From: UBA3537 sp045561735
Lineage (GTDB): Bacteria > Bacteroidota > Bacteroidia > Flavobacteriales > Flavobacteriaceae
Direction: 5' to 3'
DNA: 64,000 bases
Assembly (NCBI GenBank): GCA_045561735.1
Contig: JBJKXC010000027.1
Coordinates: 95,778-159,777 of the forward strand
Part shown: positions 51,733 to 61,079 of the stretch, in pieces
How the letters are laid out: each line of letters starts with the position of its first letter
Position numbering within the stretch: the stretch's first letter is position 1
Position numbers and translations under genes: made by a program
The notes under the pieces: generated by a model
Databases searched by the model: none
Seen by the model: only the letters and a program-made list of their open reading frames with translations
Told to the model about the DNA's origin: nothing

Positions 51733-54144
51733 ATGACCGCCAAAGGTAGTTTAGCTGAAAATATCACTTTTGAAGAATTTAAAGTTGAAATTCTAAATGA
51801 CTATAAAATTGCAGTTACAAGTCGTGAATGTAGTCTTCTTGGAAGACGTGAAGTCCTCACTGGTAAAGCAAAATTTGGAATTTTTGGTGGTGGCAAAGAG
51901 CTTCCTCAAATTGCTTGGGCCAAGGCTTTTAAAAATGGTGACTTTAGATCTGGATATTACAGAGATCAGACGTTTATGATGGCCATTGGAGAATTGAACA
52001 TAGAACAATTTTTTGCCGGCCTATACGCTCATACGGATATCAATTTCGACCCTATGAGTGCAGGTCGACAGATGGGAGGGCATTTTGTAACGCATTCCTT
52101 GGATGAAAATTTTAACTGGAGAGATTTAACAAAACAAAAAAATTCAAGCTCAGATATCTCCCCTACAGCCGCGCAAATGCCCCGGCTTTTAGGTTTGGCG
52201 CAAGCTTCAAAAATTTATAAAAATCTAGAAGGCTTTGATGCTTCAAAATTCTCCAGTGAAGGCAGCGAAGTTGCTTGGGGTACTATTGGAAACGCCAGTA
52301 CAAGTGAAGGTATTTTCTTTGAAACGATCAATGCTGCTGGTGTGCTACAAGTACCAATGGTAATTAGTGTATGGGACGACGATTATGGGATTTCAGTTCA
52401 TGCCAAACACCAAACAACCAAAGAAAATATTTCTAAAGTTTTAAGTGGCTTTCAACGCGATGATGAAGATGCTGGTTATGAAATTTTAAATGTCAAAGGA
52501 TGGGACTACCCCGCGCTCATAAACTGTTATGAGAAAGCTGGTCAGATTGCGCGACTTGAGCACGTTCCGGTTTTGATACATGTTGAAGAACTAACGCAAC
52601 CCCAAGGACATTCAACTTCTGGATCCCATGAACGTTACAAAAAAACAGAACGTCTGCAGTGGGAAAAAAATAATGATTGTAATTTAAAGTTCAGGGAATG
52701 GATAATCAATAGCAATATTGCATCTGAAGATGAACTCTTTAATCTTGAAAAAAATATAAAGTTAGAGGTAAAAGCAGGTAAAATCAAAGCTTGGAATGAT
52801 TTCATCAATCCGATAAAAACAGATGCCCGTGCTGTAATCTCTTTGATGCATGCTGCAGCAAAAGTTTCTTCTCAAAAATCATTTATAGATAAAGAAATCG
52901 CGAAATTAGAAGCGATAAAGGAACCCATAAAAAAAGATATTCTTGGTGTTTCCAGAGATGTTCTAAAGTACTTAATTCACGACAATACCAGTGAAAAAGC
53001 TCAATTAATCCATTGGATCAATGATTACACTAATTTGGGACAATCAAAATTTAGTACGCTTCTATACAGTGAATCTGACCAACGTGCAGAAAATATTAAA
53101 GCCTTACCGCCAACATACTCTGACCCCTCAGAGTTTGTTGACGGTCGCATCATAATTAGGGATAATTTTGATCAAATCTTTTCAAAATATCCAGAAGCAT
53201 TAATCTTTGGACAAGACTCTGGCGCCATTGGAGATGTCAATCAAGGTTTGGAAGGACTGCAAGAAAAATATGGTAGCACTCGAATTGCCGACGCAGGCAT
53301 AAGAGAGGCAACCATTATTGGACAAGGGATTGGAATGGCTATGCGAGGCCTTCGCCCCATTGCAGAAATTCAATATTTGGATTATTTGATGTACGCTCTA
53401 CAAATTATTAGTGATGATTTGGCCACCTTACATTACAGAACATTGGGAAAACAAAAAGCGCCGATGATCATACGTACACGTGGTCACAGGTTGGAAGGGA
53501 TTTGGCATTCTGGTTCTCAAATGGGAGGTGTTTTAAATCTTATAAGAGGAGTTCATATACTAGTCCCTAGAAATATGACCAAAGCTGCGGGGTTTTACAA
53601 TACTCTTTTGGAAAGCGACCAAACTGCTTTGGTGGTGGAATGCTTAAACGGATATCGCTTAAAAGAAAAGAAACCCGATAATATGGGGGAATTTAAAACA
53701 CCCATTGGCGTTGTTGAAATTGTCAAAGCAGGAAGGGATTTAACCTTGGTTTCATATGGTTCAACATTGCGTTTGGCAGAACAAGCTGCACGTGAACTTT
53801 TAGAGGTTGACATTGACGTAGAGGTAATTGACGTTCAGTCCTTAATTCCATTTGATAGAAACCAAGATATTTTAAAAAGTATTCAAAAAACAAACCGACT
53901 ACTTATCGTTGATGAGGATGTGCCTGGAGGTGCCTCTGCCTATATTTTGACTGAGATAATAAAACAAAAGGGGGCCTACGAGAATTTTGACAGTGCACCT
54001 CAACTGCTTACTGCACAAGCACACCGACCTGCTTATGGCTCTGACGGTGATTACTTTAGTAAGCCTTCTAAAAACGATATTTTTGAAAAAGTATATGGTA
54101 TTTTACATGAGTCTAATCCTACGGACTACCCAAAGTTGAGGTAA
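51733..54144 (+). CDS. Branched-chain 2-oxoacid dehydrogenase E1, alpha/beta fusion
   Basis: 803 residues from the ATG at 51733 (MTAKGSLAENITFEEFKVEI). A longer ORF from 51670 contains the promoter and is rejected. The alpha-type half (about 1-430) has SGYYRDQTFMMAIGELN, DPMSAGRQMGGHF and the TPP motif region GTIGNASTSEG, where the usual acidic residue of GDG is Asn187. The beta-type half (about 470-803) has FGQDSGAIGDVNQGLEGLQ, DAGIREATIIGQGIGMAMRG and DEDVPGGASAYI. It decarboxylates branched-chain 2-oxo acids and hands the acyl group to lipoyl-E2, supplying branched fatty-acid primers in Bacteroidota. E2/E3 genes are not adjacent. Confidence 0.88.
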   Translation: MTAKGSLAENITFEEFKVEILNDYKIAVTSRECSLLGRREVLTGKAKFGIFGGGKELPQIAWAKAFKNGDFRSGYYRDQTFMMAIGELNIEQFFAGLYAHTDINFDPMSAGRQMGGHFVTHSLDENFNWRDLTKQKNSSSDISPTAAQMPRLLGLAQASKIYKNLEGFDASKFSSEGSEVAWGTIGNASTSEGIFFETINAAGVLQVPMVISVWDDDYGISVHAKHQTTKENISKVLSGFQRDDEDAGYEILNVKGWDYPALINCYEKAGQIARLEHVPVLIHVEELTQPQGHSTSGSHERYKKTERLQWEKNNDCNLKFREWIINSNIASEDELFNLEKNIKLEVKAGKIKAWNDFINPIKTDARAVISLMHAAAKVSSQKSFIDKEIAKLEAIKEPIKKDILGVSRDVLKYLIHDNTSEKAQLIHWINDYTNLGQSKFSTLLYSESDQRAENIKALPPTYSDPSEFVDGRIIIRDNFDQIFSKYPEALIFGQDSGAIGDVNQGLEGLQEKYGSTRIADAGIREATIIGQGIGMAMRGLRPIAEIQYLDYLMYALQIISDDLATLHYRTLGKQKAPMIIRTRGHRLEGIWHSGSQMGGVLNLIRGVHILVPRNMTKAAGFYNTLLESDQTALVVECLNGYRLKEKKPDNMGEFKTPIGVVEIVKAGRDLTLVSYGSTLRLAEQAARELLEVDIDVEVIDVQSLIPFDRNQDILKSIQKTNRLLIVDEDVPGGASAYILTEIIKQKGAYENFDSAPQLLTAQAHRPAYGSDGDYFSKPSKNDIFEKVYGILHESNPTDYPKLR

Positions 54145-54232
54145 TATTCTCAGTCTGCCTGCGCTTGTATAGCGATTTGAATTATTGTAATATTACATTA
54201 AAATCTCAAAACAACCCTGTAAAAGCATTAGC

Positions 54233-55702
54233 ATGAATACAGCTGAATCAAAAAACCCTATAAAATCAGAGTCCAAAGAACTTTCAATTTATACCGCCCT
54301 TGTTCCGGTATTTGCATTGATATTAATGTTGTTTTACAATGTGTTTTTTGTTTTTGGAGATGATGCACTCAATGGAAGTAATCAGTTTATATTGATCCTG
54401 GGCGCTGCTGTAGCTGCCATTGTTGGGTTTTTAAATCATACCTCATACAAGAAAATGCTTGAAGAAGTTTCTGAAAATTTAAAATCAACTTCTGGGGCAT
54501 TACTCATTTTGCTCATGGTAGGGGCATTATCTGGTACTTGGCTTGTCAGCGGTATTATACCAACAATGATTTATTACGGACTTCAATTGTTGAATCCTAC
54601 TTTTTTCTTGGTAGCCTCAGTCCTTATTTGTGCCATTATTTCAATTGCAACCGGAAGCAGCTGGACGACCTCAGCGACTGTAGGTATTGCCCTCATAGGC
54701 ATTGGAGACACGCTTGGGATTTCTTTAGGTATGACTGCAGGAGCAGTTTTATCAGGGGCTTATTTTGGAGATAAAATGTCACCTTTGAGCGACACTACTA
54801 ATTTGGCACCAGCAATGGCAGGCGCAAAATTGTTTGAACATATAAAATACATGGCCATTACAACTGTACCAACTTTTGTAATCACACTTTTTCTGTTTTT
54901 AATTATTGGGTTTAATATTGAGATCAATGGCACACCAGATATTTCTAATAAGTTGGAGGCGATTGATCAAGCTTTTAATATTTCACCATGGTTACTGCTT
55001 GTCCCAATTATAGTAGTTGTTTTGATTGTAAAGAAAACACCGCCCCTAGTGGCTTTGTTAATTGGAAGTTTATTAGCAGCCCTTGCATCAATCATAGCAC
55101 AACCTCAAATATTGATGTCAATTGCGGAGTCTAAGACCTTTAATTTTGAAACCGCCTACAAAGGAGTCATGCAATCCATCACCGTTGACACGGCTGTTGA
55201 AACCTCAAGTATTGAACTAAACGATTTATTTTCATCAGGTGGAATGAAGGGTATGATGGGTACAATTTGGCTGATCATTTGTGCCATGGTTTTTGGAGGT
55301 GTTATGGATGCAATCGGAGCTTTGTCTAAAATTAGTAAAGTACTTTTGGCTCTGGCCTCCTCGACCTTTGGTTTGTTTGCCAGTACTGTTACCAGCTGCC
55401 TGGCACTAAACGTTACGGCATCCGATCAATATTTAGCCTTGGTAGTGCCTGGGAAAATGTTTAAAAAAGCTTACCAAGATAAGGGGCTAGCACCCGAGAA
55501 TTTAAGCCGAACACTAGAAGACTCTGGAACTGTAACTTCTGTATTGGTGCCCTGGAATACTTGCGGCGCCTATCAAAGTAGTGTTTTAGGCGTACATGTC
55601 GCAGACTATTTTATATATGCATTTTTTAACTGGATCAGTCCCTTTATGACTTTATTGGTTGCGGGATTATCGCTAAAGATTAAACAGTTAAAAACGGTCT
55701 AA
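54233..55702 (+). CDS. nhaC: Na+/H+ antiporter, NhaC family
   Basis: 489 residues with about ten to twelve hydrophobic helices and an N-terminal cytoplasmic tail. Family blocks: TGSSWTTSATVGIALIGIG, AGAVLSGAYFGDKMSPLSDT, TNLAPAMAG and LEDSGTVTSVLVPWNTCGAY. NhaC-type carriers exchange Na+ for H+ across the inner membrane; sodium dependence would fit a marine lifestyle, an inference. Monocistronic; a perfect AT palindrome follows 10 bp after the stop. Confidence 0.92.
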   Translation: MNTAESKNPIKSESKELSIYTALVPVFALILMLFYNVFFVFGDDALNGSNQFILILGAAVAAIVGFLNHTSYKKMLEEVSENLKSTSGALLILLMVGALSGTWLVSGIIPTMIYYGLQLLNPTFFLVASVLICAIISIATGSSWTTSATVGIALIGIGDTLGISLGMTAGAVLSGAYFGDKMSPLSDTTNLAPAMAGAKLFEHIKYMAITTVPTFVITLFLFLIIGFNIEINGTPDISNKLEAIDQAFNISPWLLLVPIIVVVLIVKKTPPLVALLIGSLLAALASIIAQPQILMSIAESKTFNFETAYKGVMQSITVDTAVETSSIELNDLFSSGGMKGMMGTIWLIICAMVFGGVMDAIGALSKISKVLLALASSTFGLFASTVTSCLALNVTASDQYLALVVPGKMFKKAYQDKGLAPENLSRTLEDSGTVTSVLVPWNTCGAYQSSVLGVHVADYFIYAFFNWISPFMTLLVAGLSLKIKQLKTV

Positions 55703-55711
55703 GTTAATAAC

Positions 55712-55734
55712 TTATTTATAACGATTATAAATAA
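55712..55734. promoter_or_regulatory. Perfect AT palindrome: PerR-box-like operator or nhaC terminator
   Basis: TTATTTATAA-CGA-TTATAAATAA, 10-bp arms. Its core at 55716-55730, TTATAACGATTATAA, differs by one base from the Bacillus PerR box TTATAATnATTATAA. It sits 71 bp before katG, a typical PerR target. It could equally be the transcription end of nhaC. Confidence 0.4.
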
Positions 55735-55804
55735 ATTATCGCTTTAAAACTAAATCAATTTTTACTTAAATTAGGCTCTTCTAATTCTTAAATCTAAACT
55801 GACA

Positions 55805-57928
55805 ATGAGCGAAAGTAAATGTCCTTTCCATGGATCGACAACCACCCCTAACCTTGGAACTCAAAACAAAGATTGGTGGCCCAACCATTTAAACCTTGAT
55901 ATTTTACGTCAACATGACACAAAAAGCAATCCACTTTCCGAAGTTGATTATCGAAAAAGTGTAAAATCCTTAGACCTTGCATCAGTCATAAAAGACCTAA
56001 AATTTGTGATGACTGACAGCAAAGATTGGTGGCCTGCTGATTATGGTCATTATGGTCCATTTTTTATTCGAATGACTTGGCATGCGGCGGGTACCTACAG
56101 AACTGGTGATGGACGCGGAGGTGCTGCAACTGGGGCCCAACGCTTTGCACCCCTGAATTCATGGCCAGATAACGGTAATTTGGATAAAGCCAGACGCTTG
56201 CTTTGGCCAGTGAAACAAAAATACGGTAATGCTTTAAGCTGGGCAGATCTTTTGGTTTTAGCCGGTAACGTGGCTATTGAAGACATGGGTGGACCAAACC
56301 ACGGTACAGCACTAGGTAGACATGATATATGGCACTCCGAAAAAGACATTTACTGGGGTGCAGAAGATGAATGGTTGGGTGACAACCGTTACGGAGACAC
56401 CAGACAAGACTTAGAAAACCCCTTGGCAGCTGTTCAAATGGGTCTTATTTATGTAAATCCACAAGGACCCAATGAAAACCCAGACCCTGCCCTATCTGCA
56501 CAGGATGTACGGGAAACATTTAAACGCATGGCCATGAACGATAGCGAAACCGTTGCACTAACGGCTGGCGGTCATACATTTGGAAAAGCACATGGTGCTT
56601 CAAGTGAAAACTACAAAGGAACAGAACCCGAAGGTGCTGATATTGCTAAACAGGGCTTTGGCTGGACAAGTTCCTACAAAAGCGGAAAAGGCGTTGATGC
56701 CATTACAAGTGGCATTGAAGGCCCTTGGACCACAAATCCCATCCAATGGGATATGGATTATTTGAGATTACTATTCAAATACGAATGGGAATGTAAAAAA
56801 AGTCCTGCTGGTGCTTGGCAATGGCATCCCATAAATTGTGATGAGGAAGACATGGTCCCACAAGTTGATGGGAGTAACGAAAAAGTACTGCCCATGATGA
56901 CCACAGCGGATATGTCAATGAAAGTAGACCCCGAATACAACAAAATTTGTAAATATTTCATAGAAAATCCAGATGCTTTTGGAGAAGCCTTTGCAAAAGC
57001 TTGGTTTAAATTGTTACACAGAGATATGGGGCCCAAATCAAACTACATAGCTGGCGACTATAAAGACGTGAATTATATTTGGCAAGACCTTATAGTTCCT
57101 ACCCCGCAAATGTCTAGTGAAAAAGAAGCAGCTGTTAGGGCAGCGATTGCAAAAACCAACTTAACACATCTTGCACTCATTGAGACGGCCTGGGCTTCAG
57201 CATCTACCTTTAGACAGTCTGATAACCGCGGCGGTGCTAACGGTGCCAGAATTCGTTTGGAACCCCAAATAAATTGGGCTGTAAATAAACCCAACCAACT
57301 GCAAAGTATTCTTGCTGTTTTGGAATCAATCGCAAAAGATTTAGAAGTAAGTGTTGCCGATACTATTGTTATTGGAGGTGCCGTTGGAATCGAAATGGCA
57401 TCAGGAGTCACAGTAAAAGTAACCACTGGACGTGGAGATGCAACGCAAGAAAACACAGATATAGAATCCTTTAATTTATTAAAACCTAAAGCATGTGGGT
57501 TTCGAAATTACACAGAAAAGGAATTCTCCGTTACAACCGAAGAAATCATGTTGGACAAAGCACAACTCTTAGGATTAAACCCTGTTGAGTTAACAGTTCT
57601 GGTTGGCGGACTTCGTTCGATGGGAATTTCCCATTCTGGTGAAGCGATATGGACTGAAGGGAAACTAGACAACAGTTGGTTTAAAACCTTGTTGTCTATG
57701 GATGTTAAATGGGAAAAAACGTCTTACAATGGCTATGTGGCCAAAGACCGTTTAACCAATGAGAAAATGCGCACAGCATCACGTACAGATTTGGTATTTG
57801 GCTCTAATTCCGAACTGCGAGCCATAGTTGAAGTTTATGCAAGTGATGATAACCAAGACAAATTTGTAAATGATTTTATTGCAGCATGGAATAAAGTTAT
57901 CAATGCAGACCGTTTTGATCTAGTTTGA
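55805..57928 (+). CDS. katG: Catalase-peroxidase
   Basis: 707 residues, full-length KatG with both halves. Distal heme pocket Arg89, Trp92, His93 in RMTWHAAGTYRTGDGRGG; proximal His257 in GGHTFGKAHG. The Met-Tyr-Trp cross-link residues are kept: Trp92, Tyr216 in LIYVNPQGP and Met242 in KRMAMND. No signal peptide, so cytoplasmic detoxification of H2O2. Monocistronic between a palindrome and a hairpin terminator; peroxide control is suggested by the PerR-like site. Confidence 0.97.
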   Translation: MSESKCPFHGSTTTPNLGTQNKDWWPNHLNLDILRQHDTKSNPLSEVDYRKSVKSLDLASVIKDLKFVMTDSKDWWPADYGHYGPFFIRMTWHAAGTYRTGDGRGGAATGAQRFAPLNSWPDNGNLDKARRLLWPVKQKYGNALSWADLLVLAGNVAIEDMGGPNHGTALGRHDIWHSEKDIYWGAEDEWLGDNRYGDTRQDLENPLAAVQMGLIYVNPQGPNENPDPALSAQDVRETFKRMAMNDSETVALTAGGHTFGKAHGASSENYKGTEPEGADIAKQGFGWTSSYKSGKGVDAITSGIEGPWTTNPIQWDMDYLRLLFKYEWECKKSPAGAWQWHPINCDEEDMVPQVDGSNEKVLPMMTTADMSMKVDPEYNKICKYFIENPDAFGEAFAKAWFKLLHRDMGPKSNYIAGDYKDVNYIWQDLIVPTPQMSSEKEAAVRAAIAKTNLTHLALIETAWASASTFRQSDNRGGANGARIRLEPQINWAVNKPNQLQSILAVLESIAKDLEVSVADTIVIGGAVGIEMASGVTVKVTTGRGDATQENTDIESFNLLKPKACGFRNYTEKEFSVTTEEIMLDKAQLLGLNPVELTVLVGGLRSMGISHSGEAIWTEGKLDNSWFKTLLSMDVKWEKTSYNGYVAKDRLTNEKMRTASRTDLVFGSNSELRAIVEVYASDDNQDKFVNDFIAAWNKVINADRFDLV

Positions 57929-57951
57929 GATAAAACTTGTCATTCTATTTT

Positions 57952-57981
57952 AAAAGACTCAGTAAATTACTGGGTCTTTAT
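57952..57981 (+). terminator. Intrinsic terminator of katG
   Basis: AAAGACTCAGTAA pairs with TTACTGGGTCTTT (57953-57965 and 57967-57979), one G-U pair, about 11 usable base pairs around a short A/T loop, then TATGTTT. It lies 24 bp after the katG stop. Confidence 0.65.
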
Positions 57982-58028
57982 GTTTAAAACAATTTTATAA
58001 TCAGAATTCAATAAAGCTTATTAATTTG

Positions 58029-58036
58029 TATTTTTG
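58029..58036 (+). promoter_or_regulatory. -7 box of ftsK
   Basis: TATTTTTG (TAnnTTTG), 21 bp before the ftsK ATG; the TTTG element is not well placed. Confidence 0.4.
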
Positions 58037-58056
58037 TTAAAACCATCTAAAAGTAC

Positions 58057-60429
58057 ATGATTAAATCAAATGGTATTAAAAAAAGAGCAAAGCTAACTCT
58101 GAACAATTCTCAACGTCTTGTATTTGGTAGCTTTTTGGTATTATTTGGGGTTGTTTTATTTTTTTCGATTGTATCATATTTTTTTACTGGTGAAAGCGAT
58201 CAAAGTACTCTTGTTGATTTTGGCAACAGAACAGTGCCAACAAAAAATTGGTTAAGTAAATTAGGGGCTTGGCTCAGCCATCTTCTTGTCTACAAAGGAT
58301 TTGGAGTTGCTTCAGTTTTATTTGCATTGCTTGTGGGACTTTCAGGTATCAGTGTTTTGGTAAACAGTTCAAAACAAAGGCTTTATAGCCATTGGGTATG
58401 GGGTACTTTTATAGTCATATGGCTTTCTATTGGCTTAGGATTTATTTTCCAATCCTATCCAAATTTGGGAGGAACTATTGGCTATGAATTGAATTTATTT
58501 TTTCAGGATTACATTGGAAAAATTGGTACTGCTGCACTTCTATTATTGGGTATCATTACATATTTAGGAATTCGACTAAAAGTTAGTCCCCAACAAATCG
58601 GGCAATTTTTTAAATCAATATTTAAAACAACTAAAAAAGTTGCTAAAAACGTTAAACAAACAGGTGAACAAACAAGTATTGAAATTAATAATGAATTTGA
58701 ATCATCTAAAAATGAGGATTATACGTCTACTTTTGAGGTTCCTTTAGATAATTTAGAACCCACGATACAAAACCACTCCAATATTAACAAAAACAATGTA
58801 TCCAATGAAAGTTTAAATGGTAATAAGGAAATTCAGGATTTGAAAATGGAGGTTACTGTTGCGGAAGAAGAAGCATCAGAATTAGATAATCTTGCAGCGA
58901 AATTGGTAGATGATTTTGGAGAAGTTGATCCCACTTTAGAATTGTCAAAATTTGTCTTTCCACACTTAGACTTACTAAAAAAATACGATAAGGAAGGCAT
59001 AACAATTGACGAAGTAGAACTCGAAGAAAATAAAAATAAAATTGTTGAAACGCTCAATAATTATAAAATTGGTATCAGTAGTATTAAAGCAACGGTTGGA
59101 CCAACTGTCACACTCTATGAAATTATACCCGATGCAGGCATTCGTATTTCAAAAATTAAAAGTTTAGAGGACGATATTGCACTATCTCTCTCGGCACTCG
59201 GCATACGTATAATCGCCCCAATACCAGGTCGCGGAACCATTGGGATTGAAGTTCCTAACAACAATGCCACAGTTGTTTCAATGAATTCAGTCATTGCTTC
59301 GAAAAAATTTCAAACGACAGAAATGGATTTACCTGTAGCTATAGGGAAAACTATAAGTAACGAAACCTTTGTTTTTGATCTTTCAAGAATGCCTCACTTA
59401 CTCATGGCAGGAGCTACAGGTCAAGGAAAATCAGTTGGATTGAATGCGGTTTTAACCTCTTTGCTTTATAAAAAACATCCCGCGGAAGTTAAATTTGTTT
59501 TAGTTGATCCAAAAAAAGTAGAACTAACTCTTTTTAATAAAATTGAACGACACTACCTTGCAAAACTTCCCGACTCAGAAGATGCAATTATTACAGACAA
59601 TGCAAAGGTCATTAACACTTTGAACTCGCTTTGTATTGAAATGGACAGTCGCTATGATTTACTTAAATCTGCTTTTTGTAGAAACATAAAGGAATATAAT
59701 ACAAAATTTAAAGCTCGTAAATTAAATCCAAATGAGGGACATAAGTTCTTACCGTATATTGTTTTGGTTGTGGATGAGTTTGCAGATCTTATCATGACGG
59801 CAGGTAAAGAAGTTGAAACACCGATTGCACGCCTGGCTCAATTGGCAAGAGCAATTGGAATTCATTTAATTATTGCCACCCAGCGACCTTCCGTAAATGT
59901 CATTACAGGTATCATCAAAGCAAATTTTCCGGCGCGCATTGCCTTTAGGGTAACTTCAAAAATAGATTCAAGAACAATATTAGATAGTTCCGGTGCCGAT
60001 CAATTGATTGGTCGTGGAGATATGCTCTATACCCAAGGAAATGATTTGGTCAGAATCCAGTGTGCTTTTGTTGACACGCCTGAAATTGAGCGACTCACAG
60101 AGTTTATAGGTGCACAAAAAGCCTACCCAAGTGCCTATATTCTTCCAGAATACATCAGTGAAGAGTCTGGCATAAGTCTTGATATTGACATTAATGATCG
60201 CGACAAGCTCTTTAGAGAAGCCGCCGAGGTCATTGTTACAGCCCAACAAGGTTCTGCCTCCTTATTACAACGAAAATTGAAATTAGGATACAATCGAGCA
60301 GGCCGCATCATTGATCAACTGGAAGCTGCAGGTATCGTAGGCCCTTTTGAAGGTAGCAAGGCGCGGCAAGTGTTATTTAACGACCTAATGGCTTTAAATC
60401 AATTTTTAGACAATGAATCTAATATGTAA
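58057..60429 (+). CDS. ftsK: DNA translocase FtsK
   Basis: 790 residues. Four N-terminal transmembrane helices (about 22-46, 74-98, 110-130, 155-178), a charged linker (about 180-290), then the motor: alpha/beta domains with Walker A GATGQGKSVGLNAVL near 450-465, Walker B VVDEFADLIM near 568-577, and the winged-helix gamma domain at the end (RKLKLGYNRAGRIIDQLE). It pumps chromosome dimers and DNA termini through the closing septum. The gamma domain would read KOPS-like sites. The lolA-like gene starts inside its last 17 bp. Confidence 0.95.
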   Translation: MIKSNGIKKRAKLTLNNSQRLVFGSFLVLFGVVLFFSIVSYFFTGESDQSTLVDFGNRTVPTKNWLSKLGAWLSHLLVYKGFGVASVLFALLVGLSGISVLVNSSKQRLYSHWVWGTFIVIWLSIGLGFIFQSYPNLGGTIGYELNLFFQDYIGKIGTAALLLLGIITYLGIRLKVSPQQIGQFFKSIFKTTKKVAKNVKQTGEQTSIEINNEFESSKNEDYTSTFEVPLDNLEPTIQNHSNINKNNVSNESLNGNKEIQDLKMEVTVAEEEASELDNLAAKLVDDFGEVDPTLELSKFVFPHLDLLKKYDKEGITIDEVELEENKNKIVETLNNYKIGISSIKATVGPTVTLYEIIPDAGIRISKIKSLEDDIALSLSALGIRIIAPIPGRGTIGIEVPNNNATVVSMNSVIASKKFQTTEMDLPVAIGKTISNETFVFDLSRMPHLLMAGATGQGKSVGLNAVLTSLLYKKHPAEVKFVLVDPKKVELTLFNKIERHYLAKLPDSEDAIITDNAKVINTLNSLCIEMDSRYDLLKSAFCRNIKEYNTKFKARKLNPNEGHKFLPYIVLVVDEFADLIMTAGKEVETPIARLAQLARAIGIHLIIATQRPSVNVITGIIKANFPARIAFRVTSKIDSRTILDSSGADQLIGRGDMLYTQGNDLVRIQCAFVDTPEIERLTEFIGAQKAYPSAYILPEYISEESGISLDIDINDRDKLFREAAEVIVTAQQGSASLLQRKLKLGYNRAGRIIDQLEAAGIVGPFEGSKARQVLFNDLMALNQFLDNESNM

Positions 60430-61069
60430 AATTAAATCAACGTTAACACTCTTTTTTGCTTTTGGAATTCTTCAAGGACAGACTCACGACCCTGAAGCCA
60501 AAGCGCTCTTACAAGCAGTCAGCGCTAAAGTTGAAAATTACAATAACATACAAATTGATTTTAAGTATGATTTGGAAAACGATTCGGAAAATATCCGTCA
60601 GGAAACGCGTGGTAAAATTACTTTATCAGGAAATAAATACATTTTAGATATTCTAGGGGTTCAACGCCTTTTTGACGGTGAAACCCTCTACACAATAAGC
60701 CCAGATGATGAAGAAGTTACGATTTCAAAAGATATCTCTAAAGACGATAACACCATTTCGCCAAGTGCACTTCTAACATTTTATGAAAGCGGATATAATT
60801 ACAAATTGGATATTTCACAGCTTAAGTTTGGAAGAAAAATTCAGTATATAAAATTAACACCTATCGACTCAGAAGCTGAAATAAAATATGCACTTCTAGG
60901 AGTAGATACCAAAACAAAGCACATTTATAATCTTATAGAAATCGGAGAGAATGATACAAAAACAACATTGACGATTCTGGCTTATAAAACAAATATACCA
61001 CTCCCCAAATCGTTCTTTAAGTTTAAAGCCTCTGATTATGATGATTATTACATCAATAATTTAGATTAA
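60413..61069 (+). CDS. lolA: LolA-like outer-membrane lipoprotein carrier
   Basis: 218 residues. Signal peptide (MNLICKIKSTLTLFFAFGIL), then a LolA-fold beta-sheet: NIQIDFKYDLEN, GKITLSGNKYILDI, RLFDGETLYTIS and the C-terminal KFKASDYDDYYINNLD. LolA carries lipoproteins through the periplasm to the outer membrane. The Bacteroidota members diverge strongly, so LolA is named from fold-level resemblance and from its place right after ftsK, which is conserved in flavobacteria as I recall. Overlaps ftsK by 17 bp and is followed by lptF/G. Confidence 0.83.
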   Translation: MNLICKIKSTLTLFFAFGILQGQTHDPEAKALLQAVSAKVENYNNIQIDFKYDLENDSENIRQETRGKITLSGNKYILDILGVQRLFDGETLYTISPDDEEVTISKDISKDDNTISPSALLTFYESGYNYKLDISQLKFGRKIQYIKLTPIDSEAEIKYALLGVDTKTKHIYNLIEIGENDTKTTLTILAYKTNIPLPKSFFKFKASDYDDYYINNLD

Positions 61070-61079
61070 GCGCTGCCAT

